Of a stretch of 39,929 nucleotides of DNA, positions 28,084 to 35,967 are shown one piece after another. Source of the DNA: Methylobacterium goesingense. Its GTDB lineage: Bacteria; Pseudomonadota; Alphaproteobacteria; Rhizobiales; Beijerinckiaceae. Location: positions 1-39,929 of the forward strand of contig NZ_BPQL01000065.1 in NCBI RefSeq assembly GCF_022179225.1, written 5' to 3'. The translations under genes and the position numbers were made by a program. Numbering within the stretch: position 1 is the stretch's first letter; the number at the start of each line of letters is the position of its first letter. The notes below the pieces were generated by a model. That model was not told the origin of the DNA, ran no database searches, and saw nothing but the letters and a program-made list of their open reading frames with translations.

Positions 28084-29361
28084 TCAGCTCCAGGCGTGGA
28101 AGGGCGGGTTCACGCCGTTGAGGGCATGGTTGCCGATGATCGCGTATTTCCAGCGCACGGGATCGTGGAGCGTGTGGGTGCGGGCGTTGCGCCAATGGCG
28201 GTCGAGGTTGTGCTCGGCGAGCGTCGCGCGGGTGCCGGCGAGCTCGAACAGGGTGTTGGTGGTGCTGAGCGCCACCTCGGTGGTGAGCACCTTGGCTTCC
28301 GCCACCGCCAGCTGCGCGGCCGCCACCGTGTCGGCATCGGGGTCCGCCACGGCGGCGTCGAGGGCGAGGCCGGCCCGGTCGAGCAGGGCTTCGGCCGCGT
28401 GCAGGCGGATCGTGAGGTCGCCGACGATGCGGATGGTGTGGGGGTCGTCGGAGGCGCGCTCCAGCCCGCTGTCGATCCAGGGGCGGGACCGGGTGCGCAC
28501 GAAGTCGATGGTCTCGGCCAGCGCCGCCCGGGCGATGCCCGCATCTACGGCGGCCTGGATGATCTGGAAGATCGCCCCGTCGGCGCTGGGGCGCGCGTAG
28601 CCCTTCCAGGCGGGCACCAGATGGGACTTCGGCACCCGCACGCCGTCGATCTGCACGGTGCCGCTCGCGGTGGTGCGCTGGCCGAAGCTCGACCAATCGT
28701 CGATCACCGTCAGGCCCGGCGCATTGCGCTCCGCGATGGCGTACCAGGCCCGGCCCTCTCCATCGAGGGCGACGATGGGCACGAGGTGGGCCAGGAGCGC
28801 GCCGGTGGCGTAGAACTTGGTGCCCTGCACCACCACGTGGTCGCCGTCCTCCACGAAATGGGTCCGGAAGTCGGCGGCGCGGGGCGTCCCGATCTCCGAG
28901 AAGGCGTTGCCGAACCGGGTACCGGCGAGCACGAGCCCGAACAGCAGGGCCTTCTGGGCTTCGTCCGAGACTGTATCGATCGACGCCACGATGCCGAGGT
29001 GGTTCTGGGCGATCTGTCCGATGGACGGATCGGCCGCCGATACGATGGCGATGACCTGCGCCAGGGTCCGGTAGGACAGTCCCGGTCCGCCATGAGCCCG
29101 TGGCACGTTGATCGACCACAGGCCGCTCTGGGAGAACGCGTCGAGCTCGGCCAGGGGTCGGCGCCCGCTGCGGTCGCGCTCGGAGGCGCCGGCCCGGAAC
29201 GTGTCCGCCAGGGCGTGGGCGACGCGCAGGGCTTCGGCGGCGTCGCGGATGACGTGGGCTGGCTCGGCGGCGCGCGCTGGGCCGGGCGCCCCGGCGGGCC
29301 AGCGCTCGGTGTCGCGCGGGTTCGGGTCGACGGCGATATTGGGGCTGACGGCGATGGTCAT
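28084..29361 (-). CDS. sfnB: SfnB-family sulfur-acquisition flavin monooxygenase
   Basis: A 425-residue protein with the acyl-CoA dehydrogenase fold of the SfnB/DszC group. These use reduced flavin and oxygen in the scavenging of organosulfur compounds. Marks: NVPRAHGGPGLSYRTLAQVIA and DPSIGQIAQNHLG in the N-terminal part, VQGTKFYATGALLAH in the middle domain, and near the end HTLHDPVRWKYAIIGNHALNG, a very typical family ending. GGAG lies seven bases before the ATG. It follows the sfnG-like gene by 46 bp on the same strand, so the two are probably co-transcribed for sulfone or sulfonate use under sulfate limitation. No dedicated flavin reductase or regulator is adjacent. Confidence 0.88.
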   Translation of the reverse strand: MTIAVSPNIAVDPNPRDTERWPAGAPGPARAAEPAHVIRDAAEALRVAHALADTFRAGASERDRSGRRPLAELDAFSQSGLWSINVPRAHGGPGLSYRTLAQVIAIVSAADPSIGQIAQNHLGIVASIDTVSDEAQKALLFGLVLAGTRFGNAFSEIGTPRAADFRTHFVEDGDHVVVQGTKFYATGALLAHLVPIVALDGEGRAWYAIAERNAPGLTVIDDWSSFGQRTTASGTVQIDGVRVPKSHLVPAWKGYARPSADGAIFQIIQAAVDAGIARAALAETIDFVRTRSRPWIDSGLERASDDPHTIRIVGDLTIRLHAAEALLDRAGLALDAAVADPDADTVAAAQLAVAEAKVLTTEVALSTTNTLFELAGTRATLAEHNLDRHWRNARTHTLHDPVRWKYAIIGNHALNGVNPPFHAWS

Positions 29362-29407
29362 GCGGTGTCTCCGGATCGGGGAGGCGGGAAAGCGGAGGCG
29401 GCTCGGC

Positions 29408-30523
29408 TCAGGCCGCCTGCGCTCGCTCGGCGCGCGCCGCTTCCAGGGCGCGGACCCGCGGGATGACGTGCTCGCCGAAATACGCGACCTCCTCCTGGAA
29501 GTGCAGGAAGGCGAGGAGGGCCAGATCGACGCCGACGTCCTTCAGCGCCACGATGCGCTCGGCGATCTGGTCCGGTGTTCCGATCAGGTTGGTCTTGAAG
29601 CCGTCGTTGTACTGGACAAGGTCCTCGAAGCTGGACTTGGCCCAGTTGCCCTCGCCCTCGGGCGACGCCCTGCCGGCGTTCTTCACCTCGTGCCCGAAGG
29701 CTTTCACGGCGTCCGGATCGGCGTTGTCGATGATTTCCTGGAGGACCGCGCGGGCGTCGGCTTCCGTGTCGCGGGCGATCACGAAGGCGTTGACCCCGAC
29801 CTTGACCGCGTGGCCGTTGGCCCGCGCCTTGGCCTGGATGTCGTCGACCTGGGCCCGGATGCCCTCGGGCGTGTTGCCGTTGGTGAAGTACCAGTCCGAG
29901 ACCCGGGCCGCCATATCGCGCGCCGCGCGCGACGACCCGCCCTGGAAGATCTCGGGCTGCGGATCGGCGGGCTTGGGCTTCAGAGTGTAGTCGCTGTAGC
30001 GGTAGAAATCGCCCCGGAAGGTGAAGTTGTCCTGGGTCCAGATGCCCCGTAGTGCGCGGATGAACTCCTCCGAGCGGCGGTAGCGCTCGTCGTGATCGAG
30101 CCACGGCTCGCCGATCGCCCGGAACTCGCCCGAGAACCAGCCCGAGACCACGTTGATGGCGATGCGCCCCTCGGTGAGCTGACTGATCGTGGCGATCTGC
30201 TTGGCGGCGAGCGTCGGGTTCCAGGGGCCGGGCAGGAGGGCGGCGATGACCTTCAGCTTCGAGGTGGCGGCCAGCAGCGCGTGACTGAAGGCGACGGATT
30301 CGTGCTGGTATTCGGCCCCGTAGCCGGCGGTGAAGCGGATCTGCGTCAGGGCGTAGTCGAACCCGGCCGCTTCCGCGATCTGCGCGAGGCGCCGGTTGTA
30401 GGGCGCGTCCCAGCTCGTGCGCTGGGCAATCTTGCTGATGACGAGGCCGCCTGAGACGTTGGGCACCCAGTAGGCGAAGCGGATCGGCTCGTCGCTGTGG
30501 CGGTTCGACGGTTGAACGCTCAT
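29408..30523 (-). CDS. sfnG: FMNH2-dependent dimethylsulfone monooxygenase-like protein
   Basis: A luciferase-family two-component monooxygenase of 371 residues matching SfnG, which converts dimethylsulfone to methanesulfinate. Visible marks: RFAYWVPNVSGGLVISKI at the N-terminus, RFTAGYGAEYQHE, LTEGRIAINVVSGWFSGEF in the flavin site, and EIFQGGSSRAARDMAA. The ATG at 30523 fits the family start; the longer frame upstream is not protein-like. First gene of a two-gene unit with the sfnB-like gene. A 7-base inverted repeat (30575-30604) lies about 50 bp upstream and may be regulatory. The exact sulfone or sulfonate substrate is uncertain. Confidence 0.88.
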   Translation of the reverse strand: MSVQPSNRHSDEPIRFAYWVPNVSGGLVISKIAQRTSWDAPYNRRLAQIAEAAGFDYALTQIRFTAGYGAEYQHESVAFSHALLAATSKLKVIAALLPGPWNPTLAAKQIATISQLTEGRIAINVVSGWFSGEFRAIGEPWLDHDERYRRSEEFIRALRGIWTQDNFTFRGDFYRYSDYTLKPKPADPQPEIFQGGSSRAARDMAARVSDWYFTNGNTPEGIRAQVDDIQAKARANGHAVKVGVNAFVIARDTEADARAVLQEIIDNADPDAVKAFGHEVKNAGRASPEGEGNWAKSSFEDLVQYNDGFKTNLIGTPDQIAERIVALKDVGVDLALLAFLHFQEEVAYFGEHVIPRVRALEAARAERAQAA

Positions 30524-31148
30524 GATGACACCCACGCATGCGGATCCGGCGCCAAGAATCAGCGCGCGTAGATCCTGAGTTGGAGAACTGAATACAAAAC
30601 TCAGCGAGAACACGAAGGCATGATGACTGTCGAAGATCTGTGCCTGTGCTCTGCTGGGCCGTTCGATCGACAGCATCGACTGGACGGAGGACGGCGTCAA
30701 AGGAACCGAACGGCTTTTTTCGGCTGGAATGGGAAAGCCTGTTCTCCCGTTCGTCGCGATGGCCGAACGATCCGCCTGCGGGCCTTCCCAGGGGTCGGCG
30801 GCGCGCGCGACGACGTTCGGAAACGGCTGGCCTCCGGGGCCGTCCGCCTACCCGGGCCGCCTCGTCTTCCAGGCTTGGCACACCCAATACCTGGCCCCCG
30901 CCCACGAGCGCGGACGAAATCCAATCAAGATGCAGTCATTGCGGGATCGGCATTCTTTATAGGCACTCCGATGCTGATACGGTGTGCATCTGCCCTAAAT
31001 TGTCGATCTTGGAAGCTTGCGATCAGAAAAGATATTGCCCGGTGAAACCGGTTGTTTAAGGACGCGTTAACCCGCCGATTTCTACGATCGGACTATCGTC
31101 CACTAGAAAGCCGAAGCGTTCGACATCGGTTCACCCAGGAAAATCGCC
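30524..31148. other. 625-bp stretch without a recognisable gene
   Basis: A divergent spacer between sfnG (-) and the receiver-like gene (+). Several open frames up to 141 codons exist but have shadow-like composition, no signal or domain, and overlap one another. An inverted repeat lies at 30575-30604, and the right end (about 30920-31100) is relatively A/T-rich, consistent with a promoter for the gene at 31149. Confidence 0.6.
30575..30604 (-). promoter_or_regulatory. Inverted repeat upstream of sfnG
   Basis: ctgagtt (30575-30581) and aactcag (30598-30604) form perfect 7-base arms 16 bases apart, about 50 bp before the sfnG start. It could be a site for a dimeric regulator such as a LysR-type protein; no family consensus was matched. 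Confidence 0.35.
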
Positions 31149-31583
31149 ATGCAGGCCGTGTCCCGCCAACCGCTCGTGGTTCTCCTCGCCGGAGACGAGC
31201 TGACCCGCTGCATCACGACGAGTTGCCTGGAAATGTCGGGCTACGACGTCATCGGGGCACGCACCGCCGGGGAGGTCGAAGCCCTCCTTCTCGCCCAGCC
31301 CGGCCAGCGCCGGGTCGACGTGCTGGTGACGGATGCCGATGTCCGCGACACGGTGGACGGTCTCTCGCTGGCGGACGTCGCCCGCTGCCTCGATCCGACG
31401 GTGGGCGTGGTCTACACCGCGCGCTCCCCCCGCCGGCTCGAGTCCGGCCCGATGGTGCCGGGCGCGCTCTGCCTGCGGACGCCCTATCACGGGCACCAAC
31501 TCGTCGCCCTGATCGTGGAGATTCTCGCCGCTGCTTCGCGCGCGGGCCTCGCTCTTCCGGCGGATCTCGACCGCGCTGCCTGA
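31149..31583 (+). CDS. Stand-alone receiver (CheY-like) domain protein, divergent
   Basis: A 144-residue single-domain protein resembling a response-regulator receiver with no output domain. It begins VVLLAGDELTR (Asp16/Glu17 at the acidic pair position). It continues with VDVLVTDADV (Asp62, likely phosphorylation site), GVVYTARS (Thr90 at the switch position) and CLRTPYHGHQLVALI. In that last segment the usual Lys-Pro is Arg110-Thr-Pro. The loss of the conserved Lys suggests altered phosphorylation chemistry or a purely binding role. AGGA lies eight bases before the ATG. No histidine kinase is adjacent. Confidence 0.72.
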   Translation: MQAVSRQPLVVLLAGDELTRCITTSCLEMSGYDVIGARTAGEVEALLLAQPGQRRVDVLVTDADVRDTVDGLSLADVARCLDPTVGVVYTARSPRRLESGPMVPGALCLRTPYHGHQLVALIVEILAAASRAGLALPADLDRAA

Positions 31584-31898
31584 TTCATAAGACCTGCGCC
31601 GCGGATTCGTGACGGCGCGGACCGCCACTTTTTAGGGAACGCGACGGTTTCGATAGCATTGTCTGCTTCGAGGGGCTCAACCGGACGGCGGCGCGGCAAG
31701 ACTGCGTTCCGCCTCGCCTTCGTGCAGGACACCACGATGATGAATTGCGCGCGCCTGACTGGCTCGGTCGGACCGCCGTGAGCTGACGCGACGGTGCCCC
31801 GGTGGCGGCAAGCCGTCGACTGCGGCGATCCCGCGAATCCCGGGCCTTCCGGCCCTATCCGCTCATATCCGACCCGCCCAACCTGCCGGAGATATCCG
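31584..31898. other. 315-bp stretch without a gene
   Basis: No convincing coding sequence; an antisense frame (31487-31735) is a shadow. The 3' end supplies a good ribosome site (GGAG, 31889-31892) for the gene at 31899. Confidence 0.6.
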
Positions 31899-32306
31899 AT
31901 GCGGCTGCTGACCTGCGCCCTGCTCCTCGGAGCCCTGACTCTCGACGCCTCGCTCGCCGTTGCCCAGCCCCTCCCGGGCCAGCCCTCCGTGACCGAACCT
32001 GCGACCCCGCCGAACCAGACCCCGCGCCCTGCCCTCCTCGTGCACGGGCATTATTGCGGACCCGGCAACGATGGCATGGACGTCGCGCCCGTCGACGCCC
32101 TCGACGCCGCCTGCCGCAAGCACGATGCCTGCACGCCGGATGGCGGCCTGCCCAGCTGCGGGTGCAACCGGACCCTCAAGCAGGATGCCGCGCGCCTGGC
32201 GGCCAGCCCGCGCGCACCGGAGGACGAGCGGATCATGGCCGGCCTTGTGGCTCGGGCCACCGACCTCATGCTCTGCACCGACGACATGGCCGCCGTCGCT
32301 CCGTGA
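31899..32306 (+). CDS. Secreted phospholipase A2-like protein
   Basis: A 135-residue exported protein. Residues 1-22 are a signal peptide (LLTCALLLGALTLDASLAVA). The core HGHYCGPGNDGMDVAPVDAL, then DAACRKHDACTP, carries both hallmarks of secreted phospholipase A2: the YCGPG calcium loop and the catalytic CxxHDxC helix with His75-Asp76. Further cysteines (78, 87, 89, 126) allow disulfides. Expected activity is release of a fatty acid from the sn-2 position of phospholipids, calcium-dependent, outside the cytoplasm. GGAG sits before the ATG; the longer upstream frame is not protein-like. It is shorter than animal enzymes but similar to compact prokaryotic or fungal forms. The neighbours are lytic transglycosylases. 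Confidence 0.78.
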   Translation: MRLLTCALLLGALTLDASLAVAQPLPGQPSVTEPATPPNQTPRPALLVHGHYCGPGNDGMDVAPVDALDAACRKHDACTPDGGLPSCGCNRTLKQDAARLAASPRAPEDERIMAGLVARATDLMLCTDDMAAVAP

Positions 32307-32338
32307 TCGTCCCGCCGGGGGCAGCCCGCGTGCCCCCG

Positions 32339-32404
32339 GTTCCTCGCCTGTGTTTCCTCGCCTATGTTTCTTGGTATGTTTCCTGGCCGTCGGTTCTTGG
32401 CGAT
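32339..32404. repeat. Degenerate T-rich short tandem repeat
   Basis: Five loosely conserved 12-15-bp units beginning gtt(t)c(c/t)t(c/t/g)g (about 32339, 32352, 32366, 32378 and 32393). They fill the gap between the phospholipase-like gene and the 3' end of the convergent transglycosylase gene. Confidence 0.55.
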
Positions 32405-33201
32405 TATTGCCCGTCGATGCGCTGGCCGAGGAGCGCGATCGCGCGCTGGTAGACCGAGGCGGCGTTCCAGCCCTGGATCGCGGCGAAGTTCGGCTCGCCC
32501 GGCTGGTATCCGGCGCCCGCGCGCCAGCCATGGCCCTTGAGGAAGTTCGCCGTGGAATTCAGGGCGTTGCTCGAATTGTCCAGGCTGCCGCCGACGCCGT
32601 AGGTCAGGACGTTCTTGGGCAGGAACTGCGTGTGGCCGACCTCGCCGTGGGCCGCGCCCCGGGTGCCCGCGTTCAGCACGCCGCGATCGACCAGGGTGAG
32701 CGCGGCATAGAGCTGGTCGGTGAAGTAGGCCGAGCGCCGGCAATCGTAGGCCAGCGTCGCCACCGCCGAGAGGGTGTTCACGTTGCCCGTCACCGCGCCG
32801 AAGCCCGTCTCCATGCCCCAAATCGCCAGGAGGGGGCCGGGCGGCACGCCGTAGCGCTGCTCGATCTGGTCGAACAGGGCCGCGTTCTTCGCCTTCAGGG
32901 CCCGTCCGCGCGACACGATGGTGTTGCCGCCGCGCTTGGCCAGGAACTGGTCCAGCGACAGCTTGAAGCTCTTCTGGCCGCGATCCGCCGAGATGGTGGC
33001 CGTCGAGTAGGTCGTCCCCATCAGCGCCGCGAGGCTCGCGGCACTCGCCCGCCCTCGGGCCTCGTCGGAGAATTCGCGCTTCCAGGACTCGAAGCCGGCG
33101 GCGGTGTTGCCGCATTGCGCCGCATCCGCGCGGCCCGCCATGCAGGCGAGCGCCGCGAGGGCCGCCGCGAACCACGGTGCCCGATACCCACTGCCGATCA
33201 T
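32404..33201 (-). CDS. MltB-type lytic murein transglycosylase
   Basis: A 265-residue periplasmic enzyme of the GH103 family that cleaves the MurNAc-GlcNAc bond, leaving 1,6-anhydro-MurNAc. Residues 1-28 are a signal peptide (WFAAALAALACMAGRADAAQ). The catalytic Glu131 is in LLAIWGMETGFGAVTGN. The downstream family motifs are HGEVGHTQFLPKNVL and NSTANFLKGHGWRAGAGY. The ATG at 33201 places the signal peptide correctly; ATGs further upstream (33234/33231) are possible. It has no peptidoglycan-binding domain, unlike the paralogue at 34154. It converges with the phospholipase-like gene. Confidence 0.92.
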   Translation of the reverse strand: MIGSGYRAPWFAAALAALACMAGRADAAQCGNTAAGFESWKREFSDEARGRASAASLAALMGTTYSTATISADRGQKSFKLSLDQFLAKRGGNTIVSRGRALKAKNAALFDQIEQRYGVPPGPLLAIWGMETGFGAVTGNVNTLSAVATLAYDCRRSAYFTDQLYAALTLVDRGVLNAGTRGAAHGEVGHTQFLPKNVLTYGVGGSLDNSSNALNSTANFLKGHGWRAGAGYQPGEPNFAAIQGWNAASVYQRAIALLGQRIDGQ

Positions 33202-33500
33202 TCTCAAAACTCCCTCGCGCGCCGCGCCCATCATGGGCTGGCGCACTGCACGAACGCGACCCCTTGGCGGACCAAGGCTATAAACGTTGCGGTGAGTCGA
33301 GCCTCTTTGCGGCAATTTTGGTTCTGCTTGAGGCCTGCCCCGTCACTTTGACGAAACCGATGGACCACCGTGTCTTCGTTGCACGCTTCGCGTCCCCATC
33401 GCGGCCGGGACAGATGTCGGCCAGCGTTGGCCGGGACGGCGGCCCGCAGCCTGCAGTCCAACCCCGGGACACGTCCGAAATGTCCTGGATCGCAGCAAGC
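33202..33500. other. Spacer upstream of the transglycosylase gene
   Basis: About 300 bp without a convincing gene. It should contain the promoter of the transglycosylase (-) and of the short membrane ORF (+); no motif could be assigned. Confidence 0.5.
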
Positions 33501-33638
33501 ATGTCCCGTTTCAGAACACTCTGTGCCCGGTTGAGCCGGCAGCCGTCATTGTCCCTGATCCTGATCCTGTGCGGGACGGCGCTGCTCCTGTGGGTTCCGA
33601 TCCTGGTGCTCCGCCACGAGCCGGTCTGGTTCTGGTGA
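33501..33638 (+). CDS. Possible very small membrane protein
   Basis: A 45-codon frame with a basic start (SRFRTLCARLSRQ) and one strong hydrophobic helix (LSLILILCGTALLLWVPILVL) ending RHEPVWFW. An in-frame ATG at 33480 would add seven residues. There is no clear ribosome site. It is included because the charge and helix pattern is protein-like; it may be spurious. Confidence 0.3.
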   Translation: MSRFRTLCARLSRQPSLSLILILCGTALLLWVPILVLRHEPVWFW

Positions 33639-33687
33639 GCGGCGCGTCCCGCGCCGGCTCGGCCGCTCCGATCGACCCGAGGCCGGA

Positions 33688-33918
33688 TCAGCGGATCGGC
33701 CGGCGCGCGCGCAGGTAGGCGCCCAGGAGGTAGCCCGCCTGCAGGGCCGCGAGGTGGGCGAAGAGCACCAGGATGCCGGCGAGCGTCAGTTCACCCCGGA
33801 CCACCCAGGCGACGAGCGAGAGCGCCAGCACCACGCCGGACAGGCCGAAGGCGAACATCACGTGGCTGTAGAGGCCGACGGCGGCACCCCCCAGGAAGAG
33901 GATCAGGGCGACCAGCAT
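33688..33918 (-). CDS. Small two-helix membrane protein
   Basis: A 76-residue protein with two to three hydrophobic segments (LVALILFLGGAAVGLYSHVMFAFG; GVVLALSLVAWVV; LAGILVLFAHLAALQAGYLLG) and a basic C-terminus (YLRARRPIR). The function is unknown. The ATG at 33918 has AGAGGA eight bases upstream; the longer frame is non-coding in character. It is divergent from the transglycosylase gene at 34154 across 235 bp. Confidence 0.62.
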   Translation of the reverse strand: MLVALILFLGGAAVGLYSHVMFAFGLSGVVLALSLVAWVVRGELTLAGILVLFAHLAALQAGYLLGAYLRARRPIR

Positions 33919-34153
33919 TGGGGATGTCCTCTCGCGGTCGGGCGTCGCGGCGTTCGGTGCGATGTTCGTGCCTGACGGCTTCTGCCCTCGGCATCCCGCC
34001 CCTGGCAACAGGCCCCCCAGTCTCGTCCCGCTCCGGTGCGCGCAAAGGCTCGGTTGACGGGACCGTACCCGATCCCCGACCGTCGCCCGTGTCCGGTCCC
34101 TCGCCGCGCGAGGCGTTCGCGCGGCCAAACCGCCGGACGAGAGGACAAGCTGC

Positions 34154-35434
34154 ATGCGGTGTCGCCGTCGAACCCTTCGCCTCGAAGCCGTCCTGCTGAG
34201 CCTCGCTCTCGTGGGGCCGGCCATCGGCACGCCGCTGACGCAGACGGATACCCCGGCTCAGACCCCGTCTCCGGTCCCCGTCCCCGCGGCCGGTCCGGAG
34301 GCGTCCGCGCCCGCCGATTGCCTCGGCGAAATCGCCCGCGTGGCCCAGGTCCAGGGCGTGCCCGCCGCGATCGCCGCGCGCCTGACGGACCTGCCCGTCG
34401 ATCCCGAGGTGGTCGCGGCCACGCAGAACCAGGCGGAGTTCGTCAAGCCGATCTGGGCCTATCTCGACGCCAACCTCACCGAGGCGCGCATCGCGGCTGG
34501 CCGCGCCAAGCTGGCGGAATGGGCCCCCACCCTCGCGGCGATCGAGGCGCGCTACGGCGTCGACCGTCACATCCTGGTGGCGTTCTGGGGCGTCGAATCC
34601 ACCTATGGCAGCGTCCTCGACGATCCCGGCATCGTGCGCCCCGTCCTGCGCTCCCTGGCGACGCTGGCCTGCACGCCGACGCCGCGCGCGCCCTACTGGC
34701 GCGGCGAGCTGGTGGCCGCGCTCCAGATCCTGGCCCAGGACCGGCCGCCGGCCGAGCCCCTCACCGGCTCCTGGGCCGGCGCCATGGGCCACACCCAGTT
34801 CATGCCCACCGTCTATCAGGCCTACGCGGTGGATTTCGACGGCGACGGGCGGCGCGACATCTGGACCTCGGTCCCGGATGCCCTCGCCTCCACGGCCAAT
34901 TACCTCACGGCCATGGGCTGGCGGCCGGGCGAGCGCTGGGGCAGCGAGGCGCGTCTGAACCCGGGCTTCGACTACGCGCTCGCCGACGAGACCACCGAGC
35001 GCAGCTTCGCCGCCTGGCGCGCGCTGGGCGCCACGCCCGTCCAGGCGCCGGCCGACGACGGCGCGGGCGCGGTCCTGATCGTGCCGGCCGGGGCGCGCGG
35101 GCCCGCATTCCTGCTCCAGCCGAACTTCCGGATGATCCTGCGCTACAACACCGCCCTGTCCTACGCCCTCACGGTGGCCCATCTGGCGGATCGCCTGCGC
35201 GGCGCCCCCGCCTTCGAGCGGGACTGGCCGCGGGGCGACGCGATGCTGAGCGCGGACGCCCTCAAGGGCCTGCAGGCCCGGCTCGCCGAACTCGGGTTCG
35301 CGCCGGGCGCCGCGGACGGCAAGCCGGGCCCCCGGACCCGGGCGGCCCTGCGCGCCTTCCAGGCCGCGCGGGGGCTGGTGCCGGACGGCTATGCCGACCC
35401 GGCGCTGGTGGAGCGGATCAAGGCCGGACCCTGA
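34154..35434 (+). CDS. Lytic murein transglycosylase with peptidoglycan-binding domain
   Basis: A 426-residue GH103-type transglycosylase. There is a signal peptide at about residues 1-26, then a Pro/Thr-rich linker (TPAQTPSPVPVP). The catalytic domain (55-350) has Glu148 in LVAFWGVESTYGSVLDD, and the MGHTQFMPTVYQAYAVDFDGDGRRDIW and STANYLTAMGWRPGERW motifs. A C-terminal PG_binding_1 domain (about 365-423) has LQARLAELGFAPGAADGKPG and LRAFQAARGL. GAGAGGA lies eight bases before the ATG. Second enzyme of this class in 2 kb; the other lacks the binding domain. The MEKHLA gene follows after 40 bp in the same direction. Confidence 0.95.
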   Translation: MRCRRRTLRLEAVLLSLALVGPAIGTPLTQTDTPAQTPSPVPVPAAGPEASAPADCLGEIARVAQVQGVPAAIAARLTDLPVDPEVVAATQNQAEFVKPIWAYLDANLTEARIAAGRAKLAEWAPTLAAIEARYGVDRHILVAFWGVESTYGSVLDDPGIVRPVLRSLATLACTPTPRAPYWRGELVAALQILAQDRPPAEPLTGSWAGAMGHTQFMPTVYQAYAVDFDGDGRRDIWTSVPDALASTANYLTAMGWRPGERWGSEARLNPGFDYALADETTERSFAAWRALGATPVQAPADDGAGAVLIVPAGARGPAFLLQPNFRMILRYNTALSYALTVAHLADRLRGAPAFERDWPRGDAMLSADALKGLQARLAELGFAPGAADGKPGPRTRAALRAFQAARGLVPDGYADPALVERIKAGP

Positions 35435-35474
35435 CGGCCCCGACGATGTCCCGTGCAACGTCTCGCGAGGTGCG

Positions 35475-35942
35475 ATGAGCGACGAACCGCATCCCGGCCC
35501 CGGCTTGGCCGGCGATCCCGGCTTCCTCCGGCTCGTGGTGGAGAGCCACCGGGCCGTCGTCGGCGTGCCGCTGGTGCCGGCGCCGCCCGATGCGGCCTGG
35601 CTCTACGCGCGGGCCCCCTTCGCCCTCCTCGCCCACGATGGCGGGGCGGATCCCCGCTTCATCTACGCGAACCGGACGGCGCAGGCCTGCTTCGAATATG
35701 ACTGGGACGCCATCGTCGGGCTGCCCTCGCGCCTCTCCGCCGAGGCGCCGGAGCGGGCCGCGCGCCAGCGCCTCCTCGACGCGGTCGCCCGCGACGGCTT
35801 CGCCACCGGGTATCGCGGCGTCCGGATCGCGCGCTCCGGCCGGCGCTTCTGGATCGAGGATGGCGTGGTCTGGCAACTGCGCAGACCGGACGGGTCCGTG
35901 GCCGGGCAGGCGGCGGTCTTCGCCGCCTGGCGCGATGCGTGA
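35475..35942 (+). CDS. MEKHLA-domain protein
   Basis: A 155-residue soluble protein consisting of one MEKHLA domain, a PAS-like sensor domain first described at the C-terminus of plant HD-ZIP III proteins and also found alone in bacteria. Marks: PFALLAHDGGADPRFIYANRTAQACFEYDW, IVGLPSRLSAEAPERAARQRLL, YRGVRIARSGRRFWIEDGVVWQL, and the final GQAAVFAAW. It probably binds a small ligand; the physiological role is unknown. The ATG at 35475 has GAGG just upstream. It is 40 bp after the transglycosylase gene, possibly co-transcribed, and converges with the LysR gene. Confidence 0.88.
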   Translation: MSDEPHPGPGLAGDPGFLRLVVESHRAVVGVPLVPAPPDAAWLYARAPFALLAHDGGADPRFIYANRTAQACFEYDWDAIVGLPSRLSAEAPERAARQRLLDAVARDGFATGYRGVRIARSGRRFWIEDGVVWQLRRPDGSVAGQAAVFAAWRDA

Positions 35943-35967
35943 CCGGCGCGCCGTCCTGCCCTGAGCT

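Noticed and set aside
30630..30660. Possible sigma-54 promoter upstream of sfnG (aggcac on the - strand)
   Set aside because: The -12 element reads TTCG and not TTGC, so the invariant GC is lost.
30620..31045. 141-codon open frame in the sfnG-receiver spacer
   Set aside because: No ribosome site, no signal or domain, Arg/Pro-rich composition typical of non-coding GC-rich DNA.
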